Below, in pieces: positions 43,139-51,929 of a stretch of DNA of 54,662 nucleotides; position 1 is the first letter of the stretch; every line of letters starts with the position of its first letter. The translations under genes and the position numbers were made by a program. The notes under the pieces are model-generated. The model worked only from the letters and a program-made list of their open reading frames with translations. It was not told the origin of the DNA and ran no database searches. Origin of the DNA: Bacillota bacterium (GTDB lineage: Bacteria > Bacillota > Clostridia > Acetivibrionales > DSM-1351); the NCBI GenBank assembly GCA_023391425.1, contig JAEWAX010000006.1, positions 1-54,662 of the forward strand, written 5' to 3'.

Positions 43139-44315
43139 TTATATTCACCCCCATGTATTTTGCTATTGCCGCAACATCCTTATCACCACGACCTGATAGA
43201 CAAATAACTATTATCTTATCGGAAGACATTTTTGGTGCAAGCTTTAGGGCATGTGCAACAGCATGCGAACTTTCTATTGCTGGAATAATGCCCTCGGTTT
43301 TTGATAGATACTCAAAGGCATTTATTGCCTCTGCGTCTGTTATTGGAACATACTTAGCACGATTAGTATCATGCAGATACGCATGCTCCGGGCCAATCCC
43401 CGGATAGTCAAGCCCGGCAGATATTGAATAAACAGGTGCAATCTGACCATGCTCATCTTGACAGAAATATGACTTCATGCCGTGAAATATGCCCAGCTGA
43501 CCCTTCGCAATTGTTGCAGCATGGAAATCGGTATCAACACCTTTACCAGCTGCTTCACAACCAATTAGCTCAACCGAGGTGTCATTGATGAAATCATAAA
43601 AAAGCCCCATAGAATTACTTCCTCCACCAACACATGCAATTGCAACATCGGGCAGTCTGCCTTCCTTTTCGAGCAATTGCTCTTTGACCTCTTTACCAAT
43701 GACACTTTGAAAATCCCTTACTATCATAGGAAAGGGATGAGGCCCCATAACTGACCCCAAAACGTAGTGTGTGTCATCAACACGAGTTGTCCACTCTCGA
43801 AAAGTTTCATTTACGGCATCCTTTAGAGTTTGGGTACCACTGGTTACAGCATGAACTTTGGCACCTAGTAACTCCATTCTGAAAACATTTAGTGCCTGAC
43901 GTTTAGTGTCTTCTAGTCCCATAAATATTTCACATTCCATACCCATTAGAGCAGCAGCGGTAGCAGTTGCTACACCATGCTGACCGGCGCCTGTCTCAGC
44001 AATCACCCTCGTTTTACCCATCTTTTTTGCTAGCAAAACTTGCCCTAAAACGTTGTTGATTTTATGGGAGCCAGTATGGTTTAAATCTTCTCTTTTTAGA
44101 TAGATTTTTGCACCGCCTAAATCCTCAGTCATCTTCTTTGCATAATACAGAAGAGAAGGTCTTCCAGCATACTCTCTCAAGAGGGTAGTCAATTCTTGAT
44201 TGAAGCTGAAATCATTTTTATAGTATTTATAGCTGTCTTCTAGCTCGATTATTGTGTTCATTAGTATTTCGGGGATATATTGTCCCCCGTGCTTTCCATA
44301 TCTGCCTTTTAGCAT
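43131..44315 (-). CDS. trpB: Tryptophan synthase beta subunit
   Basis: A 394-residue PLP enzyme that condenses indole with serine. The N-terminal GRYGKHGGQYIPE, the PLP lysine in KREDLNHTGSHKINN, AETGAGQHGVATAT and the glycine-rich ACVGGGSNSMG phosphate loop are all present; the length is typical of the TrpB1 type that pairs with TrpA. GGAGAG lies upstream of ATG 44315. A 98-base gap separates it from trpF, with no terminator. Confidence 0.97.
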   Translation of the reverse strand: MLKGRYGKHGGQYIPEILMNTIIELEDSYKYYKNDFSFNQELTTLLREYAGRPSLLYYAKKMTEDLGGAKIYLKREDLNHTGSHKINNVLGQVLLAKKMGKTRVIAETGAGQHGVATATAAALMGMECEIFMGLEDTKRQALNVFRMELLGAKVHAVTSGTQTLKDAVNETFREWTTRVDDTHYVLGSVMGPHPFPMIVRDFQSVIGKEVKEQLLEKEGRLPDVAIACVGGGSNSMGLFYDFINDTSVELIGCEAAGKGVDTDFHAATIAKGQLGIFHGMKSYFCQDEHGQIAPVYSISAGLDYPGIGPEHAYLHDTNRAKYVPITDAEAINAFEYLSKTEGIIPAIESSHAVAHALKLAPKMSSDKIIVICLSGRGDKDVAAIAKYMGVNINE

Positions 44316-44413
44316 TTATTTCACTCTCCTTATAAAATCTTTCAGTTACTCTTATTAATACATCATACTTGGACCACAATTATTACTATTTTGCTCCTTG
44401 CAAAATTTATTGA

Positions 44414-45037
44414 TTATTTACAATATTCTCTTACCAATTTGACTAACTGCTGAATTTTATTTCCGTCCTTCATTCCATCTGTTTCAACTCCACTGCTAAC
44501 ATCAAGACAATAAGGTTTAGCGACTTCTATAGCAGTCTTTACATTATCAACATGAATACCACCTGCTAGAAAGAAAGGCTTGTCAATACTTTTTGCAAAT
44601 TGCCAGTCAAAGGTTTCTCCTGTTCCACCTATCTGCTTTTCTGAGTATGCATCCAAAAGTAGAAAGTCACAGGATAATTGTTCAGCCTCCTTAAGTGAGT
44701 CCATGTTCTTAACTCGGATTGCCTTAATAATTGGAACGTTAACTTCTTTTCGTAGAACCCTTATATATTCTTCACTCTCATCACCATGAAGCTGAATACT
44801 GTCAATAATTCCACGGTCACATATATTGGTTATTGCTTTAATGCTTTCGTTAACAAAAACCCCTATGGCTGTAATCCTATTATCCAGAAAAACCTTGAGC
44901 TGGTATGCAGTTTCAGCACTAATCTGCCTGCGGCTCTTTGCAAAAACAAAGCCAATATAATCAGGAAGAGCTTCATTCACATATTTAATATCCTGCATTC
45001 TAGTCAAACCACAAACCTTAATTTTAGTTCCTGACAT
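44414..45037 (-). CDS. trpF: Phosphoribosylanthranilate isomerase
   Basis: A 207-residue TIM barrel for the Amadori rearrangement in tryptophan synthesis. KVCGLTRMQDIKYVNE carries the catalytic cysteine, then come YIGFVFAKSRRQIS, VGVFVNE-like GVFVNESIKAI, IQLHGDES, LLDAYSEKQIGGTGETFDW with the aspartate, and FLAGGIH. The start is ATG 45037 with AAGGAGG before it; the open frame goes to 45052. It lies 137 bases after trpC, the largest gap in the operon. Confidence 0.95.
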   Translation of the reverse strand: MSGTKIKVCGLTRMQDIKYVNEALPDYIGFVFAKSRRQISAETAYQLKVFLDNRITAIGVFVNESIKAITNICDRGIIDSIQLHGDESEEYIRVLRKEVNVPIIKAIRVKNMDSLKEAEQLSCDFLLLDAYSEKQIGGTGETFDWQFAKSIDKPFFLAGGIHVDNVKTAIEVAKPYCLDVSSGVETDGMKDGNKIQQLVKLVREYCK

Positions 45038-45174
45038 AATTGCCTCCTTCAAAAAACACTTTTTCTTGACTCAAAGCTTAATTTTATCCTAGGGTTTTAC
45101 CTTTCAAATTCAGTCAGCGCAGCTGAGTTACCATAACTCTTTACCATTAACTAGGTTTTAATCTTCCCTTGAAC

Positions 45175-45960
45175 TTAATTAGGTATTGACCTTAATCGCT
45201 CCAACTCAGCCGATATATTTCCACTTTTCATAAGGGTTTCACCAATAAGTACTGCATTTGTGCCATTTCGGCGCAATTCAGAAATGTCTTCATTCGTTTT
45301 AATGCCACTTTCTGAAACAAATACTTTATCTGTAGGCACTAATTCTCTCAGTTTTATACTAGTTCTAATATCAACCTCAAAGGTTTTAAGATTGCGATTG
45401 TTAACACCTATAACCCTTGCACCTGCTTCCAATGCGCTATTAATCTCAACTTCATCATGTGCTTCCACGAGACTGGAAAGCCCTAAACTATCTGCAATTT
45501 TTATATATTCCTTCAATTGCTGTGTATCAAGCAATGAACAAATTAGAAGAATTGCATCAGCACCAATTAACTGAGCCTCATATATCTGGTAAGGGTCGAT
45601 AACAAAGTCTTTACGAAGTACTGGGATATTGACGACTTTTTTAATTTCCCTTAAATACTCATTACTGCCCATGAAAAAATGTGGCTCAGTTAGAACAGAT
45701 ATTGCACTGGCACCTGCTTTTTCATATTCTTTAGCAATCTGAAGGTAGGGAAAATGCTCTGAAATAATTCCCTTTGAAGGAGAAGCCTTCTTCACTTCAC
45801 AAATGAAGGCAATATCTTTGGTTTTTAAAGCATTCTCGAAGGTATAGGGAATATATGTTTGAAACTTCTTGGTAGCAGCTTTCAAGGCATCAAGAGAATT
45901 ATGTGCTTTAAGTATTTCAAGCCTTATCTTTGTGTATTCAACAATATTATCTAGTATCAT
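45175..45960 (-). CDS. trpC: Indole-3-glycerol-phosphate synthase
   Basis: A 261-residue TIM barrel that closes the indole ring. AFICEVKKASPSKGII contains the conserved E and K, ASAISVLTEPHFF, VLRKDFVIDPYQIYEA with the catalytic lysine, VIGVNNRNLKTFEVD, FVSESGI and AVLIGETLMKS follow. GGAGG precedes ATG 45960. The start lies 14 bases after the trpD stop, so the genes are co-transcribed. Confidence 0.97.
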   Translation of the reverse strand: MILDNIVEYTKIRLEILKAHNSLDALKAATKKFQTYIPYTFENALKTKDIAFICEVKKASPSKGIISEHFPYLQIAKEYEKAGASAISVLTEPHFFMGSNEYLREIKKVVNIPVLRKDFVIDPYQIYEAQLIGADAILLICSLLDTQQLKEYIKIADSLGLSSLVEAHDEVEINSALEAGARVIGVNNRNLKTFEVDIRTSIKLRELVPTDKVFVSESGIKTNEDISELRRNGTNAVLIGETLMKSGNISAELERLRSIPN

Positions 45961-45974
45961 ACTAAGCCTCCATT

Positions 45975-46985
45975 TTAAAACGCATTCGACATCTCAATAA
46001 ATTTATTAAGCTGTGAGCGAGCAGCTCCAGTATCAATAAGCTTTTCAGCCATTTTCACACATTCTCGCAGTGTAACTTGATTATGTGCCATATATAAGCA
46101 AAGTGCAGAGTTCAAAACCACAACATCTCTCTTAGGACCTTTTACACCAGATAATATATCAATTGCAATTTGGGCATTTTCCTTTGGAGCTCCGCCAACC
46201 AAATCTTCTGGAATACATCTTTTTAAGCCCAATTGCTCAGGTGAAAGGAAGAAGCTATTGAGTGTACCGTTATTTACTTCACATATTGTAGTAGTATCGC
46301 AAAGAGTAACTTCGTCAAGTCCATCGTGACCGTGTACCACCATTGCACGCTTTACTCCTAGGTTGGAAAGCACTCTTGCAAGGGGTTCAACCAAATTTTC
46401 ATCGTATACTCCTAACAGCTGCATGTTAGCTCCAGCTGGATTGGCAAGAGGACCTAATATATTAAAAATAGTTCTTACAGACATTTCTTTGCGAACTGGT
46501 GCAGCATATTTCATAGAGGCATGATAAGTAGGAGCAAACATAAAGCACATGCCGATTTTATCAAGTATTTGTGCACTTTGTTCAGCATTCAACGTTATAT
46601 TTATCCCAAGCGCCTCTAGTACATCTGCGCTTCCACATTTACTTGAAACCGACCGCCCACCGTGTTTTGCAACTGGCACACCACCTGCAGATATTACAAA
46701 GGAAGAGATTGTTGAGATGTTAAATGTGCTGGCTTCATCTCCTCCAGTACCGACAATGTCTAGTACATCCATTTTAGGATGAATACGTACACATTTCTCA
46801 CGCATTACACTTGCACAGGCAGTAATTTCATCTATGGTTTCACCCTTCATACGCATCGCGGTTATGAAAGAGCCAATTTGTGCATTAGTAGAGCGGCCTT
46901 CCATTATTTCTTCCATCACAAGTTTCGTTTCCTCAAAAGCGAGATTCTGTTTATTTATTACTTTATAAATAGCCTCTTGTATCAT
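45975..46985 (-). CDS. trpD: Anthranilate phosphoribosyltransferase
   Basis: A 336-residue enzyme that adds phosphoribosyl pyrophosphate to anthranilate. The N-terminal helical region (LVMEEIMEGRSTNAQIGSFI) is followed by VDIVGTGGDEASTFNIST, whose GTGGD binds PRPP, then KHGGRSVSSKCGSADVLEALG and MFAPTYHASMKYAAPVRKEM. The start overlaps the trpG stop by 4 bases. It is a stand-alone enzyme, not fused to TrpG. Confidence 0.97.
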   Translation of the reverse strand: MIQEAIYKVINKQNLAFEETKLVMEEIMEGRSTNAQIGSFITAMRMKGETIDEITACASVMREKCVRIHPKMDVLDIVGTGGDEASTFNISTISSFVISAGGVPVAKHGGRSVSSKCGSADVLEALGINITLNAEQSAQILDKIGMCFMFAPTYHASMKYAAPVRKEMSVRTIFNILGPLANPAGANMQLLGVYDENLVEPLARVLSNLGVKRAMVVHGHDGLDEVTLCDTTTICEVNNGTLNSFFLSPEQLGLKRCIPEDLVGGAPKENAQIAIDILSGVKGPKRDVVVLNSALCLYMAHNQVTLRECVKMAEKLIDTGAARSQLNKFIEMSNAF

Positions 46986-47563
46986 TTTCTATCACCACCT
47001 ATTCTAAGAAAGTTCTTTATTATACTTTTTCCTTGTGGAGTTAATATAGATTCAGGATGGAACTGAACTCCATACATGTCATAGTCCTTATGCTTAACGC
47101 CCATAATCTCACCATAGTTATCCTCAGCAATAACAAGTAATTCGTCTGGTAAGCTCTCGCATGATACTGCAAGTGAGTGGTATCTACCAGCATCAATAAT
47201 GGGGGGAAGACCTCTAAAAAGAGCACTTCCATTTGCTATATGGACTGAGCTCACTTTACCATGCATCAGTTCCTTTGCATAAGTAATCTCTGCGCCAAAG
47301 ACTTCACAAATGGCTTGATGCCCGAGGCATACACCCAGTATAGGAAGCTTGCCACCAAAATAGGAGATAACCTCTTCGCATATGCCAGCATCCTTAGGAC
47401 GTCCTGGACCGGGAGAGATAATAATATGTGAAGGCTGCAGAGCCTCTATTTCAGGAATTGTCAGCTTATCATTCCTAATTACTTTAATATCACTATTTAT
47501 AGCTCCAACAAGTTGATATAGATTATAGGAAAAACTATCATAATTATCTATTAGTAATATCAT
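46982..47563 (-). CDS. trpG: Anthranilate synthase component II (glutamine amidotransferase)
   Basis: A 193-residue class I amidotransferase that supplies ammonia to TrpE. The N-terminal LLIDNYDSFSYNLYQ, IISPGPGRPKDAGI, the nucleophile elbow LGVCLGHQAI and the His-Glu end VQFHPESILTPQG are complete. The gene touches trpE (TAATG-type overlap) and overlaps trpD. It may also serve p-aminobenzoate synthase, as in Bacillus; no pab gene is seen here. Confidence 0.96.
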   Translation of the reverse strand: MILLIDNYDSFSYNLYQLVGAINSDIKVIRNDKLTIPEIEALQPSHIIISPGPGRPKDAGICEEVISYFGGKLPILGVCLGHQAICEVFGAEITYAKELMHGKVSSVHIANGSALFRGLPPIIDAGRYHSLAVSCESLPDELLVIAEDNYGEIMGVKHKDYDMYGVQFHPESILTPQGKSIIKNFLRIGGDRK

Positions 47564-49035
47564 TATTTGATCCCCCTTCCAGACAACTCTATTGCATTAA
47601 TTATTGCTTGTGCTTTATTTGTTGACTCAGTAAATTCGTTTTCAGGAACGCTATCTGCTACAACGCCTCCGCCAGCTTGAACATATACTGTGCTATCCTT
47701 TAGAACAGCCATTCTGATAGCGATACAGGTGTCCATATTTCCAGTGAAATCAATATATCCGATGGCGCCACCATATATACCACGCCGGCGGCCTTCAACA
47801 GCATTTATTATTTGGCAGGCACGTATTTTTGGTGCACCAGAAAGAGTTCCAGCAGGGAGTAAGGCAGATATAACATCTAGTTGATCAAGACCCTCACGAA
47901 GTTTACCTACAACCTTTGATTCAATATGAATAACATGTGAGAATTTTCGAATGTTTAAATATTCCTCTACTTCAACTGTACCAAATTCACTTATTTTGCC
48001 AAGGTCATTGCGACCTAAATCAACCAACATGTTGTGCTCAGAAAGCTCCTTTTCATCATTAAGAAGCTGCTCAATCAACTTAGAATCTTCTTCTTCAGAA
48101 CAGCCCCGTGGCTTTGTGCCTGCTATAGGGAAGGTGGATAGGTTACCATCTTCTAGCTTAATAAGCGTTTCTGGTGAAGTACCTGTAATCTCGATATCAT
48201 CAAACTTTAAGAAAAACATGTAGGGAGAAGGGTTAGAAGTTCGAAGCACTCGATAAGTGTCAAAGAGGCTGCCTTCAAACTTAGCTATTCTACGGTTTGA
48301 GGGTACTGCCTGAAAGATATCGCCTTCATAAATATGGTGCTTTATTTTTTTAACTATGTCACAATACTCCTCTTTGTTAAATGCAGGTTCAAAAGGTGAT
48401 AATAACCTTGAAGGAGAAGGTTCACTTGGCTCATTTTCATTACTCTTTATCAGTTTGACTATATTTTCAAGCTCAATAATAGCCTTGGTATAATTTGCTT
48501 CGAGATTATCCGTCTTAATATTTATCATAACAATGATTTTCTGCTTAAAATGATCAAAGGCTATAACCTTGTCAAATAGCATTAAGTCAACATCGTTGAA
48601 CTTAGTGTCATCAATTCTCTCAAGCTTCAAAGTCTCTTCGCTATACTTAATATAATCATATGCAAAGTACCCTACGAAGCCACCTGTAAACGGAGGCAAA
48701 AAGCTGAGTTTGGGACTCTTGTACTCATTTAAAATAGAACGTATATAGCTATTTGGGTCATTAGTTTGAATTTTTTTAGGAGAGTTGCCTTTGATTTCAA
48801 GAGCACCATCCTTACACTTTAACTCAACTATTGGATTAAAGCCTAGAAATGAGTAACGACCCCATTTTTGGCCATTCTCGACGCTTTCTAAAAGATAATA
48901 CTGATTACTTATTGTCTTAATACTTTGTAGTACGGCAATAGGTGTCTTGATGTCGGCAAATATTTCGTAGCTTATGGGGATTATTGTATAGCCATTTGCC
49001 AACTGCTTTGCTTCACTAAGACTTGGTTTGTACAT
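47563..49035 (-). CDS. trpE: Anthranilate synthase component I
   Basis: A 490-residue chorismate-using enzyme, first of the operon. The N-terminal feedback site carries LLESVENGQKWGRYSFLGF. The catalytic half has IFQAVPSNRRIAKF, ITGTSPETLIKLEDGN, PIAGTKPRG, DLGRNDLGKI and AGTLSGAPKIRACQII followed by GGAIGYIDFTGNMDTCIAIR. The start is ATG 49035, 8 bases after AAGGAG; GTG 49044 is also in frame. The T-box leader upstream controls expression in response to uncharged tRNA-Trp, in addition to probable feedback inhibition. Confidence 0.96.
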   Translation of the reverse strand: MYKPSLSEAKQLANGYTIIPISYEIFADIKTPIAVLQSIKTISNQYYLLESVENGQKWGRYSFLGFNPIVELKCKDGALEIKGNSPKKIQTNDPNSYIRSILNEYKSPKLSFLPPFTGGFVGYFAYDYIKYSEETLKLERIDDTKFNDVDLMLFDKVIAFDHFKQKIIVMINIKTDNLEANYTKAIIELENIVKLIKSNENEPSEPSPSRLLSPFEPAFNKEEYCDIVKKIKHHIYEGDIFQAVPSNRRIAKFEGSLFDTYRVLRTSNPSPYMFFLKFDDIEITGTSPETLIKLEDGNLSTFPIAGTKPRGCSEEEDSKLIEQLLNDEKELSEHNMLVDLGRNDLGKISEFGTVEVEEYLNIRKFSHVIHIESKVVGKLREGLDQLDVISALLPAGTLSGAPKIRACQIINAVEGRRRGIYGGAIGYIDFTGNMDTCIAIRMAVLKDSTVYVQAGGGVVADSVPENEFTESTNKAQAIINAIELSGRGIK

Positions 49036-49107
49036 GCTTACCACTCCTTTTTAGTATAAAATTTTAATTTCTAGTAGCCAATACTTGGTGCACCCAGTTT
49101 TGACAAA

Positions 49108-49440
49108 ATAAAAACACCCGCCCATTGACTGAAATAGTCAAGGACGAGTGTATAATTCACCCGCGGTGCCACCTTGTTTTGTAAGAAGCTAAATCTTACA
49201 CTCTTGCAGAAATACAAACATATTTCCCACATATAACGCATGTCCACGTCGCAGAATACTTTGAAAGAAAATCCTTCATTTGACTGCGCCCTCAGTGGTC
49301 CATTTGATGTACTGCGTTCTGCGAGGCTCTCAGCTTTCCTCACTCTCTGTAAGTGCACGTTCGGAATGATAAATAGTAATTTGGTCATTCCTTACATCGT
49401 TATCTCCACTTCAACGGTTTAAAGGGCAGATATTAAATTT
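49108..49440 (-). promoter_or_regulatory. T-box riboswitch (tRNA-Trp) leader of the trp operon
   Basis: On the minus strand the T-box sequence GGTGGCACCGCGGGTGAA (plus 49156-49173) marks the antiterminator; its TGGC would pair with a tRNA 3' end GCCA, in keeping with a G73 discriminator of tRNA-Trp. A TGG triplet at 49302-49300 in the stem I region (AAATGGACC) is the likely specifier codon. After the T-box comes the terminator: ACACTCGTCCTTGACT pairs with AGTCAATGGGCGGGTGT and is followed by TTTTT (about 49152-49108). Uncharged tRNA-Trp should allow read-through into trpE. The 105-codon frame across this leader (49071-49388) is not a gene. Confidence 0.92.
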
Positions 49441-49446
49441 AATATT

Positions 49447-49475
49447 ACTTTACATCCAAAAAATGAATTTGTCAA
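49447..49475 (-). promoter_or_regulatory. Promoter of the trp operon
   Basis: On the minus strand TTGACA (plus 49470-49475) and TAAAGT (49447-49452) are spaced 17 bases, just before the T-box leader. Confidence 0.7.
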
Positions 49476-49568
49476 CTATTTTTTTTACAATTATAACCAG
49501 TATTGTGCTTTTTATTGTAACTTGTAATCAAGTCCTGTTAATTTGCAATTTGTAGAGCTATCCAATGT

Positions 49569-49601
49569 AAGCACGCTCCTTGAATCTAAGAAACCTGCTA
49601 T
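49569..49601. repeat. Intergenic repeat, half copy
   Basis: GCACGCTCCTTGAATCTAAG and the following AAACCTGCTAT match the right half of the module at 16752-16785. Only this half is clear here, because the left arm is missing. It abuts the stop codon of the YtaF-like gene and may end its transcript. Confidence 0.6.
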
Positions 49602-50209
49602 AAAAAAATTTGATAAACCCCAACTATTAACAATAGCAAACCGGATATAATTGTTGCTCTGTCGCCTAGAAGCTTTGCGGCATAGCGTTTTCCAATTAAA
49701 GCTCCAAAGGATATAGTCATAATGCTAAAAACTATTACAGCTACTGTTAAAACAAATATGTTTACTCCTGACATTCCAGCTCCAAAGCCAGTTCCAAGAC
49801 AATTTACAGCAAGGGCAATACCAAGTAATATAGATTCTTTTAAGGATATATCTCCGGAATAATCTTTATCTGCAATACTTGGGTCATTCATAACTGCTTT
49901 TATACTTTCAAGGCACATATAACCATCTTGAACTTTACTTATTTTAGTATGTAAGTAGCTAGCAATTGTATAAATACCCATAATACATACGATAGAGCCA
50001 CCAATGATACTTCCTAAATAATTGGGAATATAATTAGTGAGAAAATCTCCTAAAAAACTTGATATGAGAGTTGCAAATCCTGAAAATAGCGCAATCGCTA
50101 AATTTGATTTAAAGGGAACATTTATTTTCCTAGAGCCATAAGCCAAGCCAATTGCCATGTTGTCAAGATTTGGTGCTAAACATAGTAAAAATATAGAAAG
50201 TAAATACAC
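49598..50209 (-). CDS. YtaF/MntP-like membrane protein
   Basis: A 203-residue protein with six hydrophobic segments. The start FLLCLAPNLDNMAIGLAYGS and, after a central hydrophilic loop, LLGIALAVNCLGTGFGAGMS show the paired N-D/A-N-x-G motifs of the MntP/YtaF superfamily. Members are manganese exporters or sporulation membrane proteins (YtaF); the latter is closer. The start is GTG 50209, 8 bases after GAGGTG. A hairpin at 50221-50249 overlaps the ribosome-binding site. It is monocistronic. Confidence 0.82.
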   Translation of the reverse strand: MYLLSIFLLCLAPNLDNMAIGLAYGSRKINVPFKSNLAIALFSGFATLISSFLGDFLTNYIPNYLGSIIGGSIVCIMGIYTIASYLHTKISKVQDGYMCLESIKAVMNDPSIADKDYSGDISLKESILLGIALAVNCLGTGFGAGMSGVNIFVLTVAVIVFSIMTISFGALIGKRYAAKLLGDRATIISGLLLLIVGVYQIFL

Positions 50210-50220
50210 CTACGAATCAC

Positions 50221-50249
50221 CTCACTAGGCAGTATATTGACCTAGTGAG
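50221..50249 (-). promoter_or_regulatory. Hairpin overlapping the ribosome-binding site of the YtaF-like gene
   Basis: CTCACTAGG at 50221-50229 pairs perfectly with CCTAGTGAG at 50241-50249 across 11 bases. On the minus strand the downstream arm ends inside the GAGGTG ribosome-binding site before GTG 50209. Folding would hide part of it, so translational control is possible. Confidence 0.45.
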
Positions 50250-50294
50250 TAATTAGTGCATGTCTCGTTTAAAAAGTTACTTATGCTACACAAG

Positions 50295-51023
50295 CTATAT
50301 AAAAATATCTACACCATATATATCTTCATTGAGTTGAAGTCTAGAAATTTGAAGCCTATTTTCCTTATAACGATTGTAAATATGATTTAGTATAGCACGA
50401 TTATTTCTAATGGTTTCCAAAGCGTTATTAAAGGCATCCTGTATAACTTGAGGAGAATCAAGAGATAAATTATCAATATTCAGGCTTTCACTTGAAAAAT
50501 TAAATATTGAATTTATAGAAAGCTTATTATCAATATCACCGTTTTTGATTAATTCATCTGAAATTTGACCTATTGTTTTCATGAGCTTACCGGAGGTTGC
50601 CGAGTTATAATGATCAAAAGTAAATCCAAGAATCTTTCCTATTAAATCTACAAATTGGGTTACCCCTTTTATCTCTGCTCTAGCTGAATTTTTCTCTTCC
50701 TCCGTGGCATTTTTGTCAATAAGTATTCTAGCAATATCAACGCCTTTTTGCAGCGTTTCTTCTGCATTTGAGTAAAGGCTGATGGCGGAACTGAAAAACT
50801 GTGAAATCATTTTATCATCATTATTATCTACTTTAGAGGCTTGCATTAAATTTCTGACTTTAGTTTTTAGTACATTTTTGCTAGATAACTCTAAGGCGTT
50901 CTGTTTTGTGCAAATTGCTTCAGTTATATTGCTTTTTGTATTACTACTTTCTCTGTGTTGAGGATATTGGATGCGCTTTTGCCAGGTAATCCCAGTTTTC
51001 AGGGGCGTAAAGTTAAATCGCAT
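50295..51023 (-). CDS. Protein of unknown function with a flagellin-like C-terminal helix
   Basis: A 242-residue, mostly helical protein without signal peptide. The middle (KNATEEEKNSARAEIKGVTQ) and the end (NALETIRNNRAILNHIYNRY, then KENRLQISRLQLNEDIYGVD) recall the last helix of flagellin-type proteins, in which an A-I-x-x-NRA-x-L-x-x-x-NR pattern packs in the filament core. It could be a flagellar or secreted filament-related protein. The start is ATG 51023, 8 bases after AAAGGAG; the frame opens at 51068. No flagellar genes are nearby. The family is unrecognised. Confidence 0.55.
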   Translation of the reverse strand: MRFNFTPLKTGITWQKRIQYPQHRESSNTKSNITEAICTKQNALELSSKNVLKTKVRNLMQASKVDNNDDKMISQFFSSAISLYSNAEETLQKGVDIARILIDKNATEEEKNSARAEIKGVTQFVDLIGKILGFTFDHYNSATSGKLMKTIGQISDELIKNGDIDNKLSINSIFNFSSESLNIDNLSLDSPQVIQDAFNNALETIRNNRAILNHIYNRYKENRLQISRLQLNEDIYGVDIFI

Positions 51024-51211
51024 ATGAATTACTCCTTTTGTGCTTGCAATCCAACCCATAATATCCATATTAAGGGTTACAAAGTATATATCGTCAAATC
51101 ATTAATAAAATTAACTTGTATAATAAAACTAAACATAAAAAATGTGTTTAGCAACAATAGTATTCAAATTTATATATTTGAATGAAAAATACTTCTTACT
51201 TGGAAGGAGCA

Positions 51212-51808
51212 TTATTTACTTTTTTCCTTTTCTGTAGGCTTAGATTGTTCACTTTTATTCAGAACATATAAAATTTTTTCTGCAGCAATTCTATGAGCGT
51301 TTGCTTCACTAGTAAGCTGTAATGCAAATAGACGTAGAGTTGTTTCATAGTCTTCTCCGTTTATCTGCTCTAGAGTGGATGAAAGCTTAGTAGAAACTTT
51401 ATTGAAGGACTCATCTTGTAACTTTGTTAACTCTTCAAAAAAAACTTGATATTTTTGCTCGTTTTCAAAATTTCTCAAGGCTTTGGCAATTAGGGGAATG
51501 GGCAAAATCGGTTTAAGCATAGACATGATGTAGAGTGTCACTAAATGAACTTTATCATATTTTTTGTTAACTGGGCGTTTCAGATAACCTTCTTTTACAT
51601 AGTTATTTACCATACTAGAAGTAATAACCTTGCTTGTATCATCAACGTCACCGAAAACATTTAAAAGCTTCTCCAAATAGGTAACAACCTGGTCCATATA
51701 TAAATCTATACTCGGGAAGTTTATCCAACCTTCTGTTTTATACGAACTCAACGTATTGGAAAAATCCCCTAGCTCTTGTTTTATAGAGTTTAAGTTATCA
51801 ATAGCCAA
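51212..51808 (-). CDS. DUF1836-family protein (MerR-like fold)
   Basis: A 198-residue protein. The region ITSSMVNNYVKEGYLKRPVN with KKYDKVHLVTLYIMSMLKPILPIPLIAKAL is the DUF1836 signature, which resembles a MerR-type winged helix and is common in Clostridia. It is probably a DNA-binding regulator, but no target is known. The N-terminal 60 residues and the C-terminal helical part (about 120-198) may be oligomerisation segments. The hairpin repeat at 51846 lies just upstream of its start. Confidence 0.82.
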   Translation of the reverse strand: MAIDNLNSIKQELGDFSNTLSSYKTEGWINFPSIDLYMDQVVTYLEKLLNVFGDVDDTSKVITSSMVNNYVKEGYLKRPVNKKYDKVHLVTLYIMSMLKPILPIPLIAKALRNFENEQKYQVFFEELTKLQDESFNKVSTKLSSTLEQINGEDYETTLRLFALQLTSEANAHRIAAEKILYVLNKSEQSKPTEKEKSK

Positions 51809-51845
51809 GTGAATAGCCTCCTGTTTAATTTGTATTATATGATTA

Positions 51846-51898
51846 CTAAGATTCAGTGGAGAAAAGCACTCCCCCTGAGTCTAAGAAATCCTGATTAC
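51846..51898. repeat. Intergenic hairpin repeat copy
   Basis: CTAAGATTCAG at 51848-51858 pairs with CTGAGTCTAAG at 51875-51885 (a few mismatches); GAAAAGCACTCCCC lies in the loop. The whole matches the second module at 16731-16785. It sits between two minus-strand genes. Confidence 0.65.
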
Positions 51899-51929
51899 GC
51901 TAATTATATCATGTTAGTTACTATTGCGC

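Noticed and set aside
49071..49388. 105-codon minus-strand frame before trpE
   Set aside because: It covers the T-box leader, whose RNA signals explain the sequence; the peptide is not protein-like.
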